Shown here: piece after piece, positions 24,796 to 36,209 of the stretch
How the letters are laid out: the number at the start of each line of letters is the position of its first letter
Position numbering within the stretch: position 1 is the stretch's first letter
DNA from: Arachis hypogaea
Lineage: Eukaryota; Streptophyta; Magnoliopsida; Fabales; Fabaceae
Reading direction: 5' to 3'
DNA: 64,000 nt
NCBI RefSeq assembly: GCF_003086295.3
Contig: NC_092044.1
Coordinates: 625,001-689,000, forward strand
Made by a program: the position numbers and the translations under genes
Notes under the pieces: model-generated
Databases searched by the model: none
Told to the model about the DNA's origin: nothing
Seen by the model: the letters and a program-made list of their open reading frames with translations, nothing else

Positions 24796-25915
24796 ATGTT
24801 CAAATTCTTTTGTTTTATTTATTATTACTATGTAGAGCCTTGTGCAATTTCAAAGTCGTTTCTTGTGATGAGAAGGACAAGAACTCATTACTCAAACTTA
24901 AACATGGAGTCACTGATCCTTCTGGAGTACTTTCTTCATGGTCCATTCGAAAAAAAGATTATTGCCAATAGAGAGGAGTTCATTGCGAATTCACTACTGG
25001 CAAAGTCACGTAGTTCGGTCTTATTTGCCCTCAAATTTATCCTGTTTATGGTAATGATGTTAACAAATCACATTACCTCACAGGTGAGCTCGATATCTCT
25101 TCTTTGTTTGAGCTTCAATTTCTAAGTTCCTTGGAGTTGGACAACAATGACTTCACCATCATTCATTAGTGAAAATTCTTCCAACAACCTCTACCACATT
25201 GATTTGTCAGATAATGACAATCTTAAAGCTGATCATATGCTTCATTGGATTTTTAATCTTTTCTATCTGTAGTATCTGGACCTCACTAGCATCAATCTTC
25301 AAAAGGAAACTAATTGGCTTCAGTAAGTTACATTGCTTCCTTCTTTTTCAGAGTTATATTTGGAGTATTGCGGACTTTGAGACATATATCCATCCTTGTA
25401 ATACGCCAATTTTACTGCACTTGACTTCTTTGATCTTTCCAATAATGACTTTGTGCCAGCTAAATTACCAAAATGGATTTTCAATCTTAGTTCTGGTATT
25501 TCAGCTATTTTTCTCAAACATTTTCATACTTTCAAAGTCTTTATTCCTTATTTTTGGATGACAATGATCTCAATGGATCCATTCTAAATTGGGTGGATCA
25601 ACTTGAGAAACTAAAAAACCTGTATCTTTCTAGAAATTCATTTTCATGTCCTTTTCCTAAAGGTTTAAAAAATTGTCATCTTTGACTTTTTTATCACTTG
25701 AATCAAATTCTTTTACTAAAAATATTTTTAAAAATTTTTTTCACTCCTTTTCAAACCTAGAATATTTAGGTTTAGGCTCACAACCATTGTTGTTCGACTT
25801 TGATCCTTAATGAATTCCTCTTTTTCAACTCTAGACTTTGATATTGGATGTTGTGAATCCCAAACTTTCTTCATGGATATATACACAAGATTCGCTGCCA
25901 CTTTTAACATTTTAA
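24796..25915 (+). pseudogene. Truncated LRR receptor-like protein (RLP), copy 1
   Basis: Across three frames the sequence reads as the N-terminal half of a cell-surface LRR receptor-like protein: end of a signal peptide, an LRRNT_2 cap (CDEKDKNSLLKLKHG pattern, LSSW, then a shifted WRGVHCD-like piece), and degenerate LRRs (LPSLSELYLEYCG-like, NFTALDFL, LPKWIFNLSS, LNGSI, NLYLSRNSF). Frames switch several times (near 24890, 24955, 25140 and 25320) and stops interrupt each. The similarity ends abruptly at a sequence equivalent to DPQWIPPFQL..LDIGCCE, so the C-terminal LRRs, transmembrane segment and tail are absent. RLPs of this type act in immune or developmental signalling. This copy cannot encode one. 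Confidence 0.7.
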
Positions 25916-25975
25916 ACTCAAGAATCCCATTAGAACCAAGTGAAAAGTTCTGAAAATTTATTTCTGATCAAGTTG

Positions 25976-26660
25976 AGTATTTTATTTTCTGCTATCTTTC
26001 ACCAGAGCAAACCTGGTAGTGTAGGTTTATAGGTAGGTCCATTTTAGAGTTCCTTTTTACTATCCCTCCACACCTACATCCATTAATCTCCTTTTTACTT
26101 TATCACTATTCTTGTTTTGTCCTTGGTTTCACAGCTCCTTCTTCTCTCACCCATTTGACCCTCTTTATTCTAAGGTTCGTTATTTAACTCATTTCTTTCT
26201 CCTTTGTAAGATTTTTTCTTCTGGCTCATTTTCAGTTCCTGTTATATATATGTAGTGTAGCATTGTTTTTTTTTCTTTATCATTTTAACTTTCTTTTTTA
26301 TTATTTTTTCTAACCTTCTTTTTTTAGCACCTTTTTTCCTATTCTTTGGTGATTCGACCATCCTGTAAGTTTTTTTCTCCTTGTAGTAGTGTTTGTTGGT
26401 TCTGCTGTATTCCTCTCTCGAGAACTCTCCATGGTGACCCAACAATTGGTATCAGAACCTAACAAGTGGTATCAGAATCGATGGTTAATTGGTCTGGTGT
26501 TTTAACGAGCTAGAAAGAGAGGGTCTGGTAGTTTAAAGAACTAGAAAGAGAAAAATTGATAGCTCACACTTGAGAGGTCATTGACTCAAAGCAAAACACT
26601 ATATCAAAGATCTTTTATTTTATCTTTTACATTTATGAAAGTAAACCTAGTATATGTATC
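25976..26660. repeat. LTR-like segment 2 of the RLP array
   Basis: The same ordered blocks as segment 1 are better preserved: CAAACCTGGTAGTGTAGG, GGTTTATAGGTAGGTCC, CTTTATCACTATTCTTG, CTAAGGTTCGTTATT, GTTCCTGTTATATATATG, CCATGGTGACCCAACAATTG, then PBS-like copies at 26467 and 26674. It is followed by a doublet of about 190 bp (AACGAGCTAGAAAGAG ... GAAAGCAAACCTAGTATA) repeated at 26480-26655 and 26695-26865. Confidence 0.6.
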
Positions 26661-27105
26661 AGAACCTAATAAGTGGTATCAGAGCCGATGGTTAATTGGT
26701 CTGGTGTTTTAACGAGCTAGAAAGAGGAGGTCTGGTGGTTTAAAAAACTAGAAAGAGAAAAATCTATAGCTCACACTTGAGAGGTTATTAACTCAAAGCA
26801 AAACACTACCTCAAAGATCTTTTATTTTATCTTTTACTTTCATGAAAGCAAACCTAGTATAGAAAATGTGAACTCGGTCTATTGTGGACTCAGCCTATTT
26901 AATATGCTTCTATAAAAATGTGGACTCAGTCTATCTCTTGACTCGATCTATTACTATGCAGTTTCAGCACTTTTACGCTTCCAAAATTTGCTATATATAT
27001 CCCGATATGTCAGATTTCCAATGCAAACTAAAATTTCTCAAATCTATCTGAAAGTTTGTTTTGGATTGAAAACTCTAAAACTAAATAATGAACTTTTAAT
27101 ACCAT

Positions 27106-28255
27106 ATTCAAATCCTTTTGTTTTGTTTATTATTATTATGTAGAACCTTGTGCAATTCCAAAGTCGTTCCTTGTGATGAGAAGGACAAGAACTCATTACT
27201 CAAGCTCAAACATGGAGTCACTGATCACTCTGGAGTACTTTCTTCATGGTCCATTGGAAAAAAAAAGATTGTTGCCAATGAAGAGGAGTTCATTGCGACA
27301 ATACTAATGGAAAAGTCACGGAGCTCGGTCTTACTTGTCTTCAAATTTATCCTGTTTATGCTAATGATGTTAACAAATCGCCTTGCCTAACAGGTGAGCT
27401 CAACATCTCTTCTTTGTTTGAGCTTCAATTTCTAAGTTCCTTGGAGTTAGGCAACAATGACTTCAGCATCATTCATTATCATGGTCAGGGTGAAAACTCT
27501 TCCAACAACCTCCACCACCTTGATTTGTTAGATAATGGCACTCTTAAAGCTGATCATATGCTCCATTGAATTTCTAATATTTTCTTTATGCAGTATCTGG
27601 ACCTCACCAGCATTAATCTTCAAGAGGAAACTAATTAGCTTTAGTCAGTTACATTGCTTCCTTCTCTTTCAGAGTTATATTTGGAGTATTGCGGACTTCG
27701 GGACATCTATCCATCCCTGCAATATGCCAATTTTACTACACTTGACGTCCTTGATCTTTTTAGCATTGACTTTGTACCATCTAAGTTACCAAAATGGATT
27801 TTCAATCTTAGTTCTGGTATTTCAGCTATTTTCCTCAAATATTTTCACACTTTCAAAGCCTTGATTCCTTGTTTTTGGATGACAATATTTCAATGGATCC
27901 ATTCCAAATTGGGTGGGTCAACTTGAGAAACTAAAAAACATTTATCTTTCTAGAAATTCATTTTTATGTTCTTTTCCTACAAGTTTTAAAAATTTGCCAT
28001 CTTTGACTTATTTATCACTTGAATCAAATTCTTTTACTAGAAATATTTCTTAAAATTCTTTTCACTCATTTTCAAACCTAAAATATTTAGGTTTAGACTC
28101 ACAATCATTGTTGTTTGACTTTGATCCTCAATGGATTCTTCCTTTTCAACTCTAAACTTTGATATTGGATGTTGTGAAGCCCAAACTTCTTTCATGGATA
28201 TATACACAGAACTCACTGCTACTTTTAAACATTTTAAACTCAAGAATCCCATTAG
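27106..28255 (+). pseudogene. Truncated RLP, copy 2
   Basis: Copy 2 opens with a clean frame: a hydrophobic MFCLLLLCRTLCNSKVVPCD signal-peptide/cap boundary, then KDKNSLLKLKHGVTDHSGVL and SSWS, where a base insertion in an A-run breaks the frame (near 27262). A later frame (27654-27926) reads LPSLSELYLEYCGLRDIYPS and LPKWIFNLSSGISAIFLKYF. An in-frame TAG occurs near 27637, and the 3' end is lost at the same place as in the other copies (the PPFQL region near 28140). The layout and truncation are identical to copy 1, with fewer substitutions, so the whole unit was duplicated after truncation. Confidence 0.75.
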
Positions 28256-28294
28256 AACCAAGTGAAAAGTTTTAAAAATTTATTTCTATTCATG

Positions 28295-29000
28295 TTGAGT
28301 ATCTTATTGTCTGCTATCTTTCACTAGAGCAAACTTGGTAGTGTAGGTTTATAGGTAGGTCCATTTTAGAGTTCCTTTTTACTATTCCTCCACACCTGCA
28401 TCCATTAACCCCTTTTCACTTTATCACTATTATTGCTATGTCCTTGGTTTCACAGCTCCTTCTTTTCTCACCAATTTGTCCCTCCTTATCCTAAGGTTCG
28501 TTATTCAGCTCCTTTTCTTTTTCTTTATAAGCTTTTTTCTTCTGACTTAGTTCTAGTTCCTGTTATGTATATGCGATGTAGCATTGTTTCTTCTTTTTTA
28601 TCATTTTTAGTTTCTTTTTTATTATTTTTCCTAACATTATTTTTTTAGCACCTTTTTCTTGTTCTTTAGAGATTTGGTAAGTTTTTTCCTTCTTGTAGTC
28701 CATGTTTGTTGGTTGTGCTGCATTCCTCTCTTGAGTCTCTATAGTAATCGAAAAGTCTCTATGGTGGCCCAACAATTGGTATCCGAACCTAACAAGTGGT
28801 ATCAAGACCGATGGTTAATTGGTCTGGTATTTTAACGAGTTAGAAAGAGGGGGTCTGATGGTTTAAAGAACTAGAAAGAGAAAAATCGATAGCTCACACT
28901 TGAGAGGTCATTAACTCAAAGCAAAACACTACATCGAAGATCTTTTATTTTATCTTTTACTTTCATGAAAGCAAACCTAGTATAGGTATCAGAATGTAAC
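28295..29000. repeat. LTR-like segment 3 of the RLP array
   Basis: Same block order as segment 2, from CAAACTTGGTAGTGTAGG to GAAAGCAAACCTAGTATAGG, followed by a PBS-like TGGTATCAGAGCCCATGG at 29004 and a second copy of the AACGAGCTAGAAAGAGG doublet (29040-29190). Confidence 0.6.
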
Positions 29001-29255
29001 AAGTGGTATCAGAGCCCATGGTTAATTGGTCTAGTGTTTTAACGAGCTAGAAAGAGGATGTCTGGTGGTTTAAAGAACTAAAAAGAGAAAAATCGATAGC
29101 TCGCACTTGAGAGGTCATTAACTCAAAGAAAAACACTCCATCGAAAATCTTTTATTTTGTCTTTTACTTTCATGAAAACAAACTTAGTATAGAAAATGTG
29201 GACTCAGTCTATTTAATATGCTTCTATAAAACATGAACCTTCAATACCATATTTA

Positions 29256-30410
29256 AATCCTTTTGTTTTGTTTATTGTTACTATGTAAAGCCATGTGCAA
29301 TTCCAAAGTTGTTCCTTGTGATGAGAAGGACAAGAACTCATTATTCAAACTCAAACATAGAGTCACTGATCCCTCTGGAGTACTTTCTTCATGGTCCATG
29401 AAAAAAAAAGATTGTTACCAATAGATAGGAGTTCATTGCGACAACACTACTGGTAAAGTCACGGAACTCAGTCTTACTTGTCCTCAAATTTATCCTGTTT
29501 ATGGTAATGACGTTAACAAATCGCATTTCCTAACAGGTGAGCTCAACATCTCTTCTTTATTTGAACTTCAATTTCTAAGTTCTTTGGAGTTGGGCAACAA
29601 TGACCTCAACATCATTCATTATCATAGTTCGGGTGGAAACTCTTCCAACAACCTCCACCACCTTGATTTGTCAGATATTGGCTATCTTAAAGCTGATCAT
29701 ATGCTAGATTGGATTTCTAATCTTTCCTTTCTGTAGTATCTGGACCTCACTAGCATTAATCTTCAAGAGAAAATTAATTGCCATCAGTCAGTTACATTGC
29801 TTCCTTCTCTTTCAGAGTTATATTTGGGGTATTGCGGACTTTGGGGCATCTTTTCATCCCTCCAATACGCAAATTTTACTGCACTTGACTTCCTTGATCT
29901 TTTTAACAATGATTTTATGCCAGCTAAGTTACCAAAATAAATTTTCAATCTTAGTTCTAGTATTTCAGCTATTTTTCTCAAACATTTCCACACTTTCAAA
30001 GCCTTGATACCTTGTTTTTGGATGACAATGATCTCAACGGGTCCATTCCAAATTGGGTAGGTCAATTTGAGAAACTAAAAAATCTGTATCTTTCTAGAAA
30101 TATATTTTCAGGTCCTTTACCTACGGGTCTAAAAAATTTGTCATCTTTGACTTGTTTATCACTTGAATCAAATTCTTTTATTGAAAATATTTCTGAAAAT
30201 TTTTGTCATTCCTTTTCAAACTTAAAATATTTAGGTTTAGGCTCACAATCATTGTTGTTTGACTTTGATCCTCAGTGGATTCCTCCTTTTCAACTCTAAA
30301 CTTTGATATTGGATGCTGTGAGCCCCAAACTTCCTTCATGGATATATACATAGGACTCGTTGCCACTTTTGAACATTTTGAACTCAAGAATACCATTAGA
30401 TTCAAGTGAA
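29256..30410 (+). pseudogene. Truncated RLP, copy 3
   Basis: This copy begins as copy 2 does (CNSKVVPCDEKDKNS) and carries the best-preserved LRR segment of the array. At 30012-30299 it reads MFLDDNDLNGSIPNWVGQ, then KLKNLYLSRNIFSGPLPTGL, NLSSLTCLSLESNSF and NLKYLGLGSQSLLFDF up to PQWIPPFQL, stopping at TAA. Upstream frames are broken by stops (for example near 29733 and 29938) and frameshifts. The LRR consensus LxxLxLxxNxFxGxLP is clear, so the RLP family is secure although the gene is dead. From 29641 onward this copy is the left half of a recent tandem duplication. Confidence 0.78.
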
Positions 30411-30447
30411 AAGTTCTGAAAATTTATTTCTAATCAAGTTGAGTATT

Positions 30448-30784
30448 TTATTTTCTACTATCTTTCACCCAAGCAAACCTGGTAGTGTAGGTTTATAGGT
30501 AGGTCCATTTTAGAGTTTCTTTTTTACTATCCCTCACACCTGCATCTATTAACCTCCTTTTCACTTTCTTTTTGATTGTTTGCCCTAACCTTCTTTTTTT
30601 AGCACATTTTTCTGTTCTTTGGAGATTCGGCCATCCTGTAAGTTTTTTCCTCCTTGTAGTCTATGTTTGTTGGTTCTGTTGCATTCCTCTCCTGAGTTTC
30701 TCTGGTAATCAAGAACTCTTCATGGTGGTCCAACAATTGGTATCAGAACCTAACAAGTGGTATCAGAGCCAATGGTTAATTAGT
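30448..30784. repeat. LTR-like segment 4, internally deleted
   Basis: This segment matches segment 5 almost base for base but lacks about 170 bp between TTTTCACTTT and CTTTTTGATTG (junction near 30567), consistent with a deletion at short homology. It ends at the duplication junction, ...GGTTAATTAGTC|TTCCAACAAC at 30784/30785. Confidence 0.65.
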
Positions 30785-31540
30785 CTTCCAACAACCTCCA
30801 CCACCTTGATTTGTCAGATATTGGCTATCTTAAAGCTGATCATATGCTAGATTGGATTTCTAATCTTTCCTTTCTGTAGTATCTGGACCTCACTAGCATT
30901 AATCTTCAAGAGAAAATTAATTGCCATCAGTCAGTTACATTGCTTCCTTCTCTTTCAGAGTTATATTTGGAGTATTGCGGACTTCGGGGCATCTTTTTAT
31001 CCCTCCAATACACAAATTTTACTGCACTTGACTTTCTTGATCTTTTTAACAATGATTTTGTGCCAGCTAAGTTACCAAAACAAATTTTCAATCTTAGTTC
31101 TAGTATTTCAGCTATTTTTCTCAAACATTTCCACACTTTCAAAGCCTTGATACCTTGTTTTTGGATGACGATGATCTCAACGGGTCCATTCCAAATTGGG
31201 TAGGTCAATTTGAGAAACTAAAAAATATGTATCTTTCTAGAAATATATTTTCAGGTCCTTTGCCTACGGGTCTAAAAAATTTGTCATCTTTGACTTGTTT
31301 ATCACTTGAATCAAATTCTTTTATTGAAAATATTTCTGAAAATTTTTGTCATTCCTTTTCAAACTTAAAATATTTAGGTTTAGGCTCACAATCATTGTTG
31401 TTTGACTTTTGATCCTCAGTGGATTCCTCCTTTTCAACTCTAAATTTTGATATTTCCTTCATGGATATATACATAGGACTCGTTGCCTCTTTTGAACATT
31501 TTGAACTCAAGAATACCATTAGATTCAAGTGAAAAGTTCT
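30785..31540 (+). pseudogene. Truncated RLP, copy 4 (5' and 3' truncated)
   Basis: The copy starts abruptly in the middle of the LRR region, at the segment reading SSNNLHHLDLSDIGYLKADH, and follows copy 3 nearly identically. It reads LPSLSELYLEYCGLRGIFLS and, at 31155-31412, DDDLNGSIPNWVGQFEKLKN through NLKYLGLGSQSLLFDF. It has no signal peptide or LRRNT cap because the tandem-duplication breakpoint lies inside the gene. A base insertion after LLFDF shifts the last frame, and about 21 bp present in copy 3 (GGATGCTGTGAGCCCCAAAC) is missing near 31457. Confidence 0.78.
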
Positions 31541-31561
31541 GAAAATTTATTTCTAATCAAG

Positions 31562-32262
31562 TTGAGTATTTTATTTTCTACTATCTTTCACCCGAGCAAA
31601 CCTGGTAGTGTAGGTTTATAGGTAGGTCCATTTTAGAGTTTCTTTTTTACTATCCCTCACACCTGCATCCATTAACCTCCTTTTCACTTTATCACTATTC
31701 TTGCTCTGTCCTTGGTTTCATAGCTCCTTCTTCCCTCACCCATTTAACCTTCCTTATCCCACGGTTCGTTATTTAGCTCCTTTATTTCTTCTTTGTAATC
31801 TTTTTTCTTCTGGCTCATTTCCAGTTCCTGTTATGTATACGCAGTGTAGCATTGTTTCTTCTTCTTTATCATTTTAACTTTCTTTTTGATTGTTTGCCCT
31901 AACCTTCTTTTTTTAGCACATTTTTCTGTTCTTTGGAGATTCGGCCATCCTGTAAGTTTTTTCCTCCTTATAGTCTATGTTTGTTGGTTCTGTTGCATTC
32001 CTCTCCTGAGTTTCTCTGGTAATCGAGAACTCTTCATGGTGGTCCAACAATTGGTATCAGAACCTAACAAGTGGTATCAGAGCCAATGGTTAATTAGTCT
32101 GGTATTTTAACGAGCTAGAAAGAGGGGGTCTGGTAGTTTAAAGAACTAGAAAGAGAAAAATCAATAGCTCACACTTGAGAGGTTATTAACTCAAAGCAAA
32201 ATACTACATCGAAGATTTTTTATTTTATCTTTTACTTTCATGAAAGCAAACCTAGTTTGTGT
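31562..32262. repeat. LTR-like segment 5, last of the array
   Basis: Complete version of segment 4, with the PBS-like TGGTATCAGAGCCAATGG at 32072 and a single copy of the AACGAGCTAGAAAGAGG block, ending at GCAAACCTAG near 32256. A very diverged further copy of the opening part (AAAGCAAATCAGGGTGTAG) is visible at 32630-32745. Confidence 0.6.
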
Positions 32263-33360
32263 GTGTGTGTTAAAAATTTAGTGGATCATAGGAAAATTTT
32301 TTTAGTAAAATCTTTTAAACTAACAATAGCAATTATGGCTCAATTTGTCATTTTAATCAGCATAAAGATTTGATAGTGTATTAGTGTTTTTATTCAAGAT
32401 AGCCATGATTTTATATGACTAACATCTTGGACTATCAATCAAGAATCGATTATTATATTATTTTTGTTCAATTTAATGTCCCTAACACTTTTATACTGCC
32501 AATTATATGGCCTGTTTTAAAAGTTATGAAAATAAAAGGTAACAATAAAAACTAATGGTAGAAAGAAAAATTACCTTTTGCATGGACTTTTTGAATTAAA
32601 AAAAAAACACTTTTTATTACTCTACGACAGTATAAGCTTCTTCTAACTTTCATTAAAGCAAATCAGGGTGTAGACTTATAGCTAAATTCTATTTGAGTAT
32701 TTTTCTCTATTACTCTTTGTTTTATATTATTCTTTTAACATCCGTGAGAGACCTACTGCACTCGTTTGAACCACAATTTCGGTGGTTAAACGTGTTACTA
32801 AAATGATAATCGAATTGGGTAGACAGTGACTCTAATAACATAAGTCGCAAGCCATATACAATCAAGGAAGAAAGAGTTTAATTGTAAGTTAGCTATGAGA
32901 AAGATCTGAAAATTGGGATATATTACCACTTTTCAAAAGACTGTGACTATCGCTTAAGTAGGATTATATTTTATTTTAACTATGTGATTTTTTATTCTTA
33001 CCATATGCTTTTTAAGAGCAAATTTACCACTGATAGTTCATTAGTTCTATTTTTTAAACCATGTTTATAATTAATAACTTTAACGTACTAATTTTTTTCA
33101 AGAAATGGACTTTTGAACAAATTTAGGCTCATTTGTTTTGTTTAAATATTACAAAAAGCTGTAGCATTTGTAAATATATGTTTTGCGAAAGTAAAGAACA
33201 AGAAAATTCAAAACATTTCACAAAATGAGCATGAGAAAGTATAAAAGGACATCACTCATATTGAACAATGTAAACAACAGGTTAAAAAAGAGAATTTAAA
33301 TTAATGTTAAAAACAACTCGGTTAGGTAGACAACAGAAATAGTGAACATGAACAATGAGC
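32263..33360. other. Intergenic DNA after the RLP array
   Basis: AT-rich DNA with no gene recognised, apart from the diverged LTR-like remnant at 32630-32745. Confidence 0.45.
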
Positions 33361-34870
33361 TACACTCCCTGCCTACAGAAGGTGAAAAAAAAGTTCACCC
33401 CAAAATCCTATTTTCACTTTTTACACTTTAATCATCCACTTTTTAATTTTTTTACCTCTGCACTCCAACTCCCCAAGGGTTTGCGCCATTGTTCCTTCTC
33501 TCATCAGCCAGCTTCAGCACTGTCGTTCCTTCCCTCACCTGCCAACCTCACTGTTGTCGTTGCTGTGCTAACTATCCTAGCAGAAGATAGTTGTCGCACT
33601 CCTACTCGAAGTTGCACCGTCACCTTCCACCGATGCCATTGACCGAGCAACAGCAGCAGCACCACCAAGAAGACATTGGTCATGAAAAATAAATATTCAT
33701 AAATTAAACATTCCATTTGCATCAAAAATAAATATTTGCAAAGGTATAAAATTTTCACTGCATACCTTGTTAAGAAGTTGACCCTTATCAATGCTCAAAT
33801 TCTCACAGTTGCCCTCTGATTGAGTAAAATGGTAAGTAATGTCAGAAGTTGGGGCATTTGAACCATCTTCACTAATTGATGAATTCATTTTCGGTCCTAT
33901 TCAATCACATTCAACAATGTTAATTTTATTGTTATAGCAGCTGTGGCAACGCGCTTTTTGATCATGAGCCAACAGCAGCGATGGCAGTCTTGGGGACGTG
34001 AACAACAGCGATGGCGGTGGTCCTGAGATTGTGAACGACAATGAAAGCGGGAGAACGGGATTGTGAATCAACTGTGGTTGAGTGGGTTCTGCGGGACAGT
34101 GGCAGCTCTCAGAAAGACAACCATCACTGGTGATGGCTGCCTCTGCCGACGACTGTGAGATATGTAAGTTGACCTGCAGGGAGTTGTGTAGGCTACGTGG
34201 CAAAGGTGGGAGGAACCGAATGTAGTGTGAATATGTTAAGGGGTGTTAATCCTAAGTTTTCAAATTTGAAAACCTGATAATAATTAATTAAGATTCTAAA
34301 TTTAAAATTAATTTAGCCTTCTTTTTTAATCTATTGTTCGCGTTGTTTACTAGCAATTCGCTAGATAAACAAAGTGAGATGCAATCAACGTGAACAATAG
34401 CCTTCTTTGCTCTAGGCCAACTAAACATAAAAAACATCTCAACCTAATTACTCATTTTTATTTGCAATTACACCGTTCACTTTCACTTTTCCCATTACTC
34501 TACTTTCACCACACGACTCCCCTTCTCCTCCCCTGTCACGTCATCAACATGTGATTGGCGATTGGATGCACACCTTGCATCACTCAACAGTGAACAAAAT
34601 TGCTCCTCGCATAAGAGCTCCTTTCAGTGGCGACGACGCACTGTGGAGGCAGGATGGCGGTGGTCGGCGAAAGTGACTGGGACGTTGTGTCACGGTGCGA
34701 TGAGAAAGCGTGGGATATGGTGTGAGGCTGTGTTTAGTGGAGATTACGTTACCTAATCCTAATTGTTCAAATTAAAAAATATGATTATTCCTAATTAAGT
34801 AAAAATTTGATTTTTAAAATTAATTTAAATTTCTTTTTAAACTTATTATTTAGGTTGTTTAGTACGAGTG
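33361..34870. repeat. GC-richer island with diverged direct repeats
   Basis: Blocks at 34240-34360 and 34750-34870 share CCTAAxTxTTCAAATT, CTAATTAAG, TTAAAATTAATTTA and TTGTTTA landmarks in the same order. Blocks at 33405-33470 and 34465-34510 share a TTCACTTT-rich stretch. Short open frames here are low-complexity. The block may be a non-autonomous transposon with captured sequence, but no termini were found. Confidence 0.35.
33766..33888 (-). pseudogene. Possible isolated exon of unknown gene
   Basis: From an ATG at 33888 the minus strand reads 41 codons (MNSSISEDGSNAPTSDITYH, ending DKGQLLNK) followed by AAG|GTATGCAG, a good 5' splice site at 33766/33765. The composition looks protein-like, but no downstream exon was recognised. 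The surrounding 33.4-34.8 kb is a GC-richer island of degenerate repeat character (TCACC/CACTT words, two diverged direct copies of a block near 34250 and 34750). It may be a captured gene fragment. No function can be named. Confidence 0.25.
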
Positions 34871-34950
34871 ATGTTCTCTTATACTTTCTCATACAATAAG
34901 TATGGAAGAATAATATAGTTATATACAACTTTTTGCAAAATTAATAATAG

Positions 34951-35322
34951 GGTAAAGTATATTTTTTGTTCCTGAAATTTAGCAGAAGTTTTAAAATACC
35001 TCTAAGTTATATTTTGTTTTAATTTTGTCCCAAAAATTTTTTATTTGCATCAAATATACTCCCGACGGTTAAATTTTTAAAAAAATTTAAGCCCAAGCTA
35101 ACAATAATGCATGAAAATTATGCTTGATTTGCTTGTGTTGAGGTTTATTCTTATAAAATTATTGTTGAATTTGTCTTAAATTTTTTGAAAAGTTAGCTAT
35201 CAAGGGTATATTTGATACAAATCGAAAAATTTTGAGACAAAATTGAAACAAAATAAAATTTGGGGAGTATTTTTGAAATTTTTGTCAAACTTTAAGGACA
35301 TAAAATATATTTTACTCTTAAA
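34951..35322. mobile_element. MITE with about 125-bp TIRs
   Basis: The left end GGTAAAGTATATTTTTTGTTCC is mirrored by GGACATAAAATATATTTTACT on the right. The arms stay alignable through TTTTGTTTTAATTTTGTCCC and CATCAAATATACTC on the left. The flanks TTAATAATA and AAAATAATA are a 7-of-9 match, suggesting a decayed 9-bp duplication and a Mutator-type MITE. It sits about 0.2 kb downstream of the cystatin-like gene. Confidence 0.7.
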
Positions 35323-35524
35323 AATAATACAAATTGTGATACATTTACTACCTTTCATTTTCTCACACTAGTTACTCAAAGAAAATGAAAATTCTTCCCA
35401 CATTTCATATTCATACCAAGAATTAGTTACATTACTTAAATCTACCGTCAACAAAGCATCCATGTTGCAAGAAGAGATCCCTCTGGCTATGGGTAGGGCA
35501 AAATCCAGGTGGAGGCCTTATTTT

Positions 35525-36209
35525 CCTCAATGATGGCCTTTGCGGATACCATCCAAGCAACGACATCGGGAGATAACTTTTTTCAATATTTTGCCACGAA
35601 ATGTCACTGCACCACAGAGACGAATGTGTGCAATAAAAGTAATGTAATACATTAGGCCGGCAACATGGGGAGCACCGGCAACACATTGGACATTAACCTT
35701 GACAATCTTACGAGGCTCAATATGCACCTTCTAGATAGTAATAACAACAATAAAAATAATCATTAGTGAATGAGATTATAGACATAAATAAAACACAATA
35801 AAGCAAAAACCATCATAGACACAACTTTTTGGTCATTGTAGAATTGCAAGCATCGCTGAATCATATCCTTCACAAGTTTCTGACGATGCTTATTAAACAG
35901 CGCATAGGGTCCAATTCCTTCGGCATTCTACCTCCATAGTCAGGAACAATGAGATTATATTTAAAAAACCCTAATGAGTTAAATTATGAGATTATATAAA
36001 AAAAAAGCGTGTGGTGAATTGAAAAGAACCTGACTGCTGAATGACTGTCTATAATACTCATTAACTTGTTCATCAGTGAGTCTTTTATCTCTTTTAGCTC
36101 CGACAGAAGCCTTACTAGTCGGACGGTGTACAGCAGAAGTTCCTTTCACCGTTTTCTTCGGATTACGATCCACATCATCCCTACCTCTTTTAGCTCCAAC
36201 AGAAGCCAT
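35525..36209 (-). CDS. Putative cystatin-like protein, three exons
   Basis: I infer three exons on the minus strand. Exon 1 is 36209-36030 (start MASVGAKRGRDD, basic N-terminus, ending EYYRQSFSSQ before CAG|GTTCTT). Exon 2 is 35927-35811 (after TAG: NAEGIGPYALFNKHRQKLV to YNDQKVVSMM before GTTTTT). Exon 3 starts at 35730 (after CTAG: KVHIEPRKIVKVNVQCVAG to AGLMYYITF and AVTFRGKI). The junctions keep frame, giving about 166 residues to the stop near 35525. The order of a helix-like segment, a VKVNVQCVAG strand and a YYITF strand resembles plant cystatin/monellin-fold proteins, but no QxVxG inhibitor loop is evident, so protease inhibition is not claimed. After VTFRGKI an alternative frame (SPDVVAWMVSAKAIIEE) also looks coding, so a frameshift or another intron may exist. 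The family is uncertain; a diverged copy lies just upstream. Confidence 0.4.

Noticed and set aside
33355..34756. Several 60-100 codon frames in the GC-richer island
   Set aside because: Biased composition and no recognisable domain. Only the 41-codon piece with a splice donor was kept, at low confidence.
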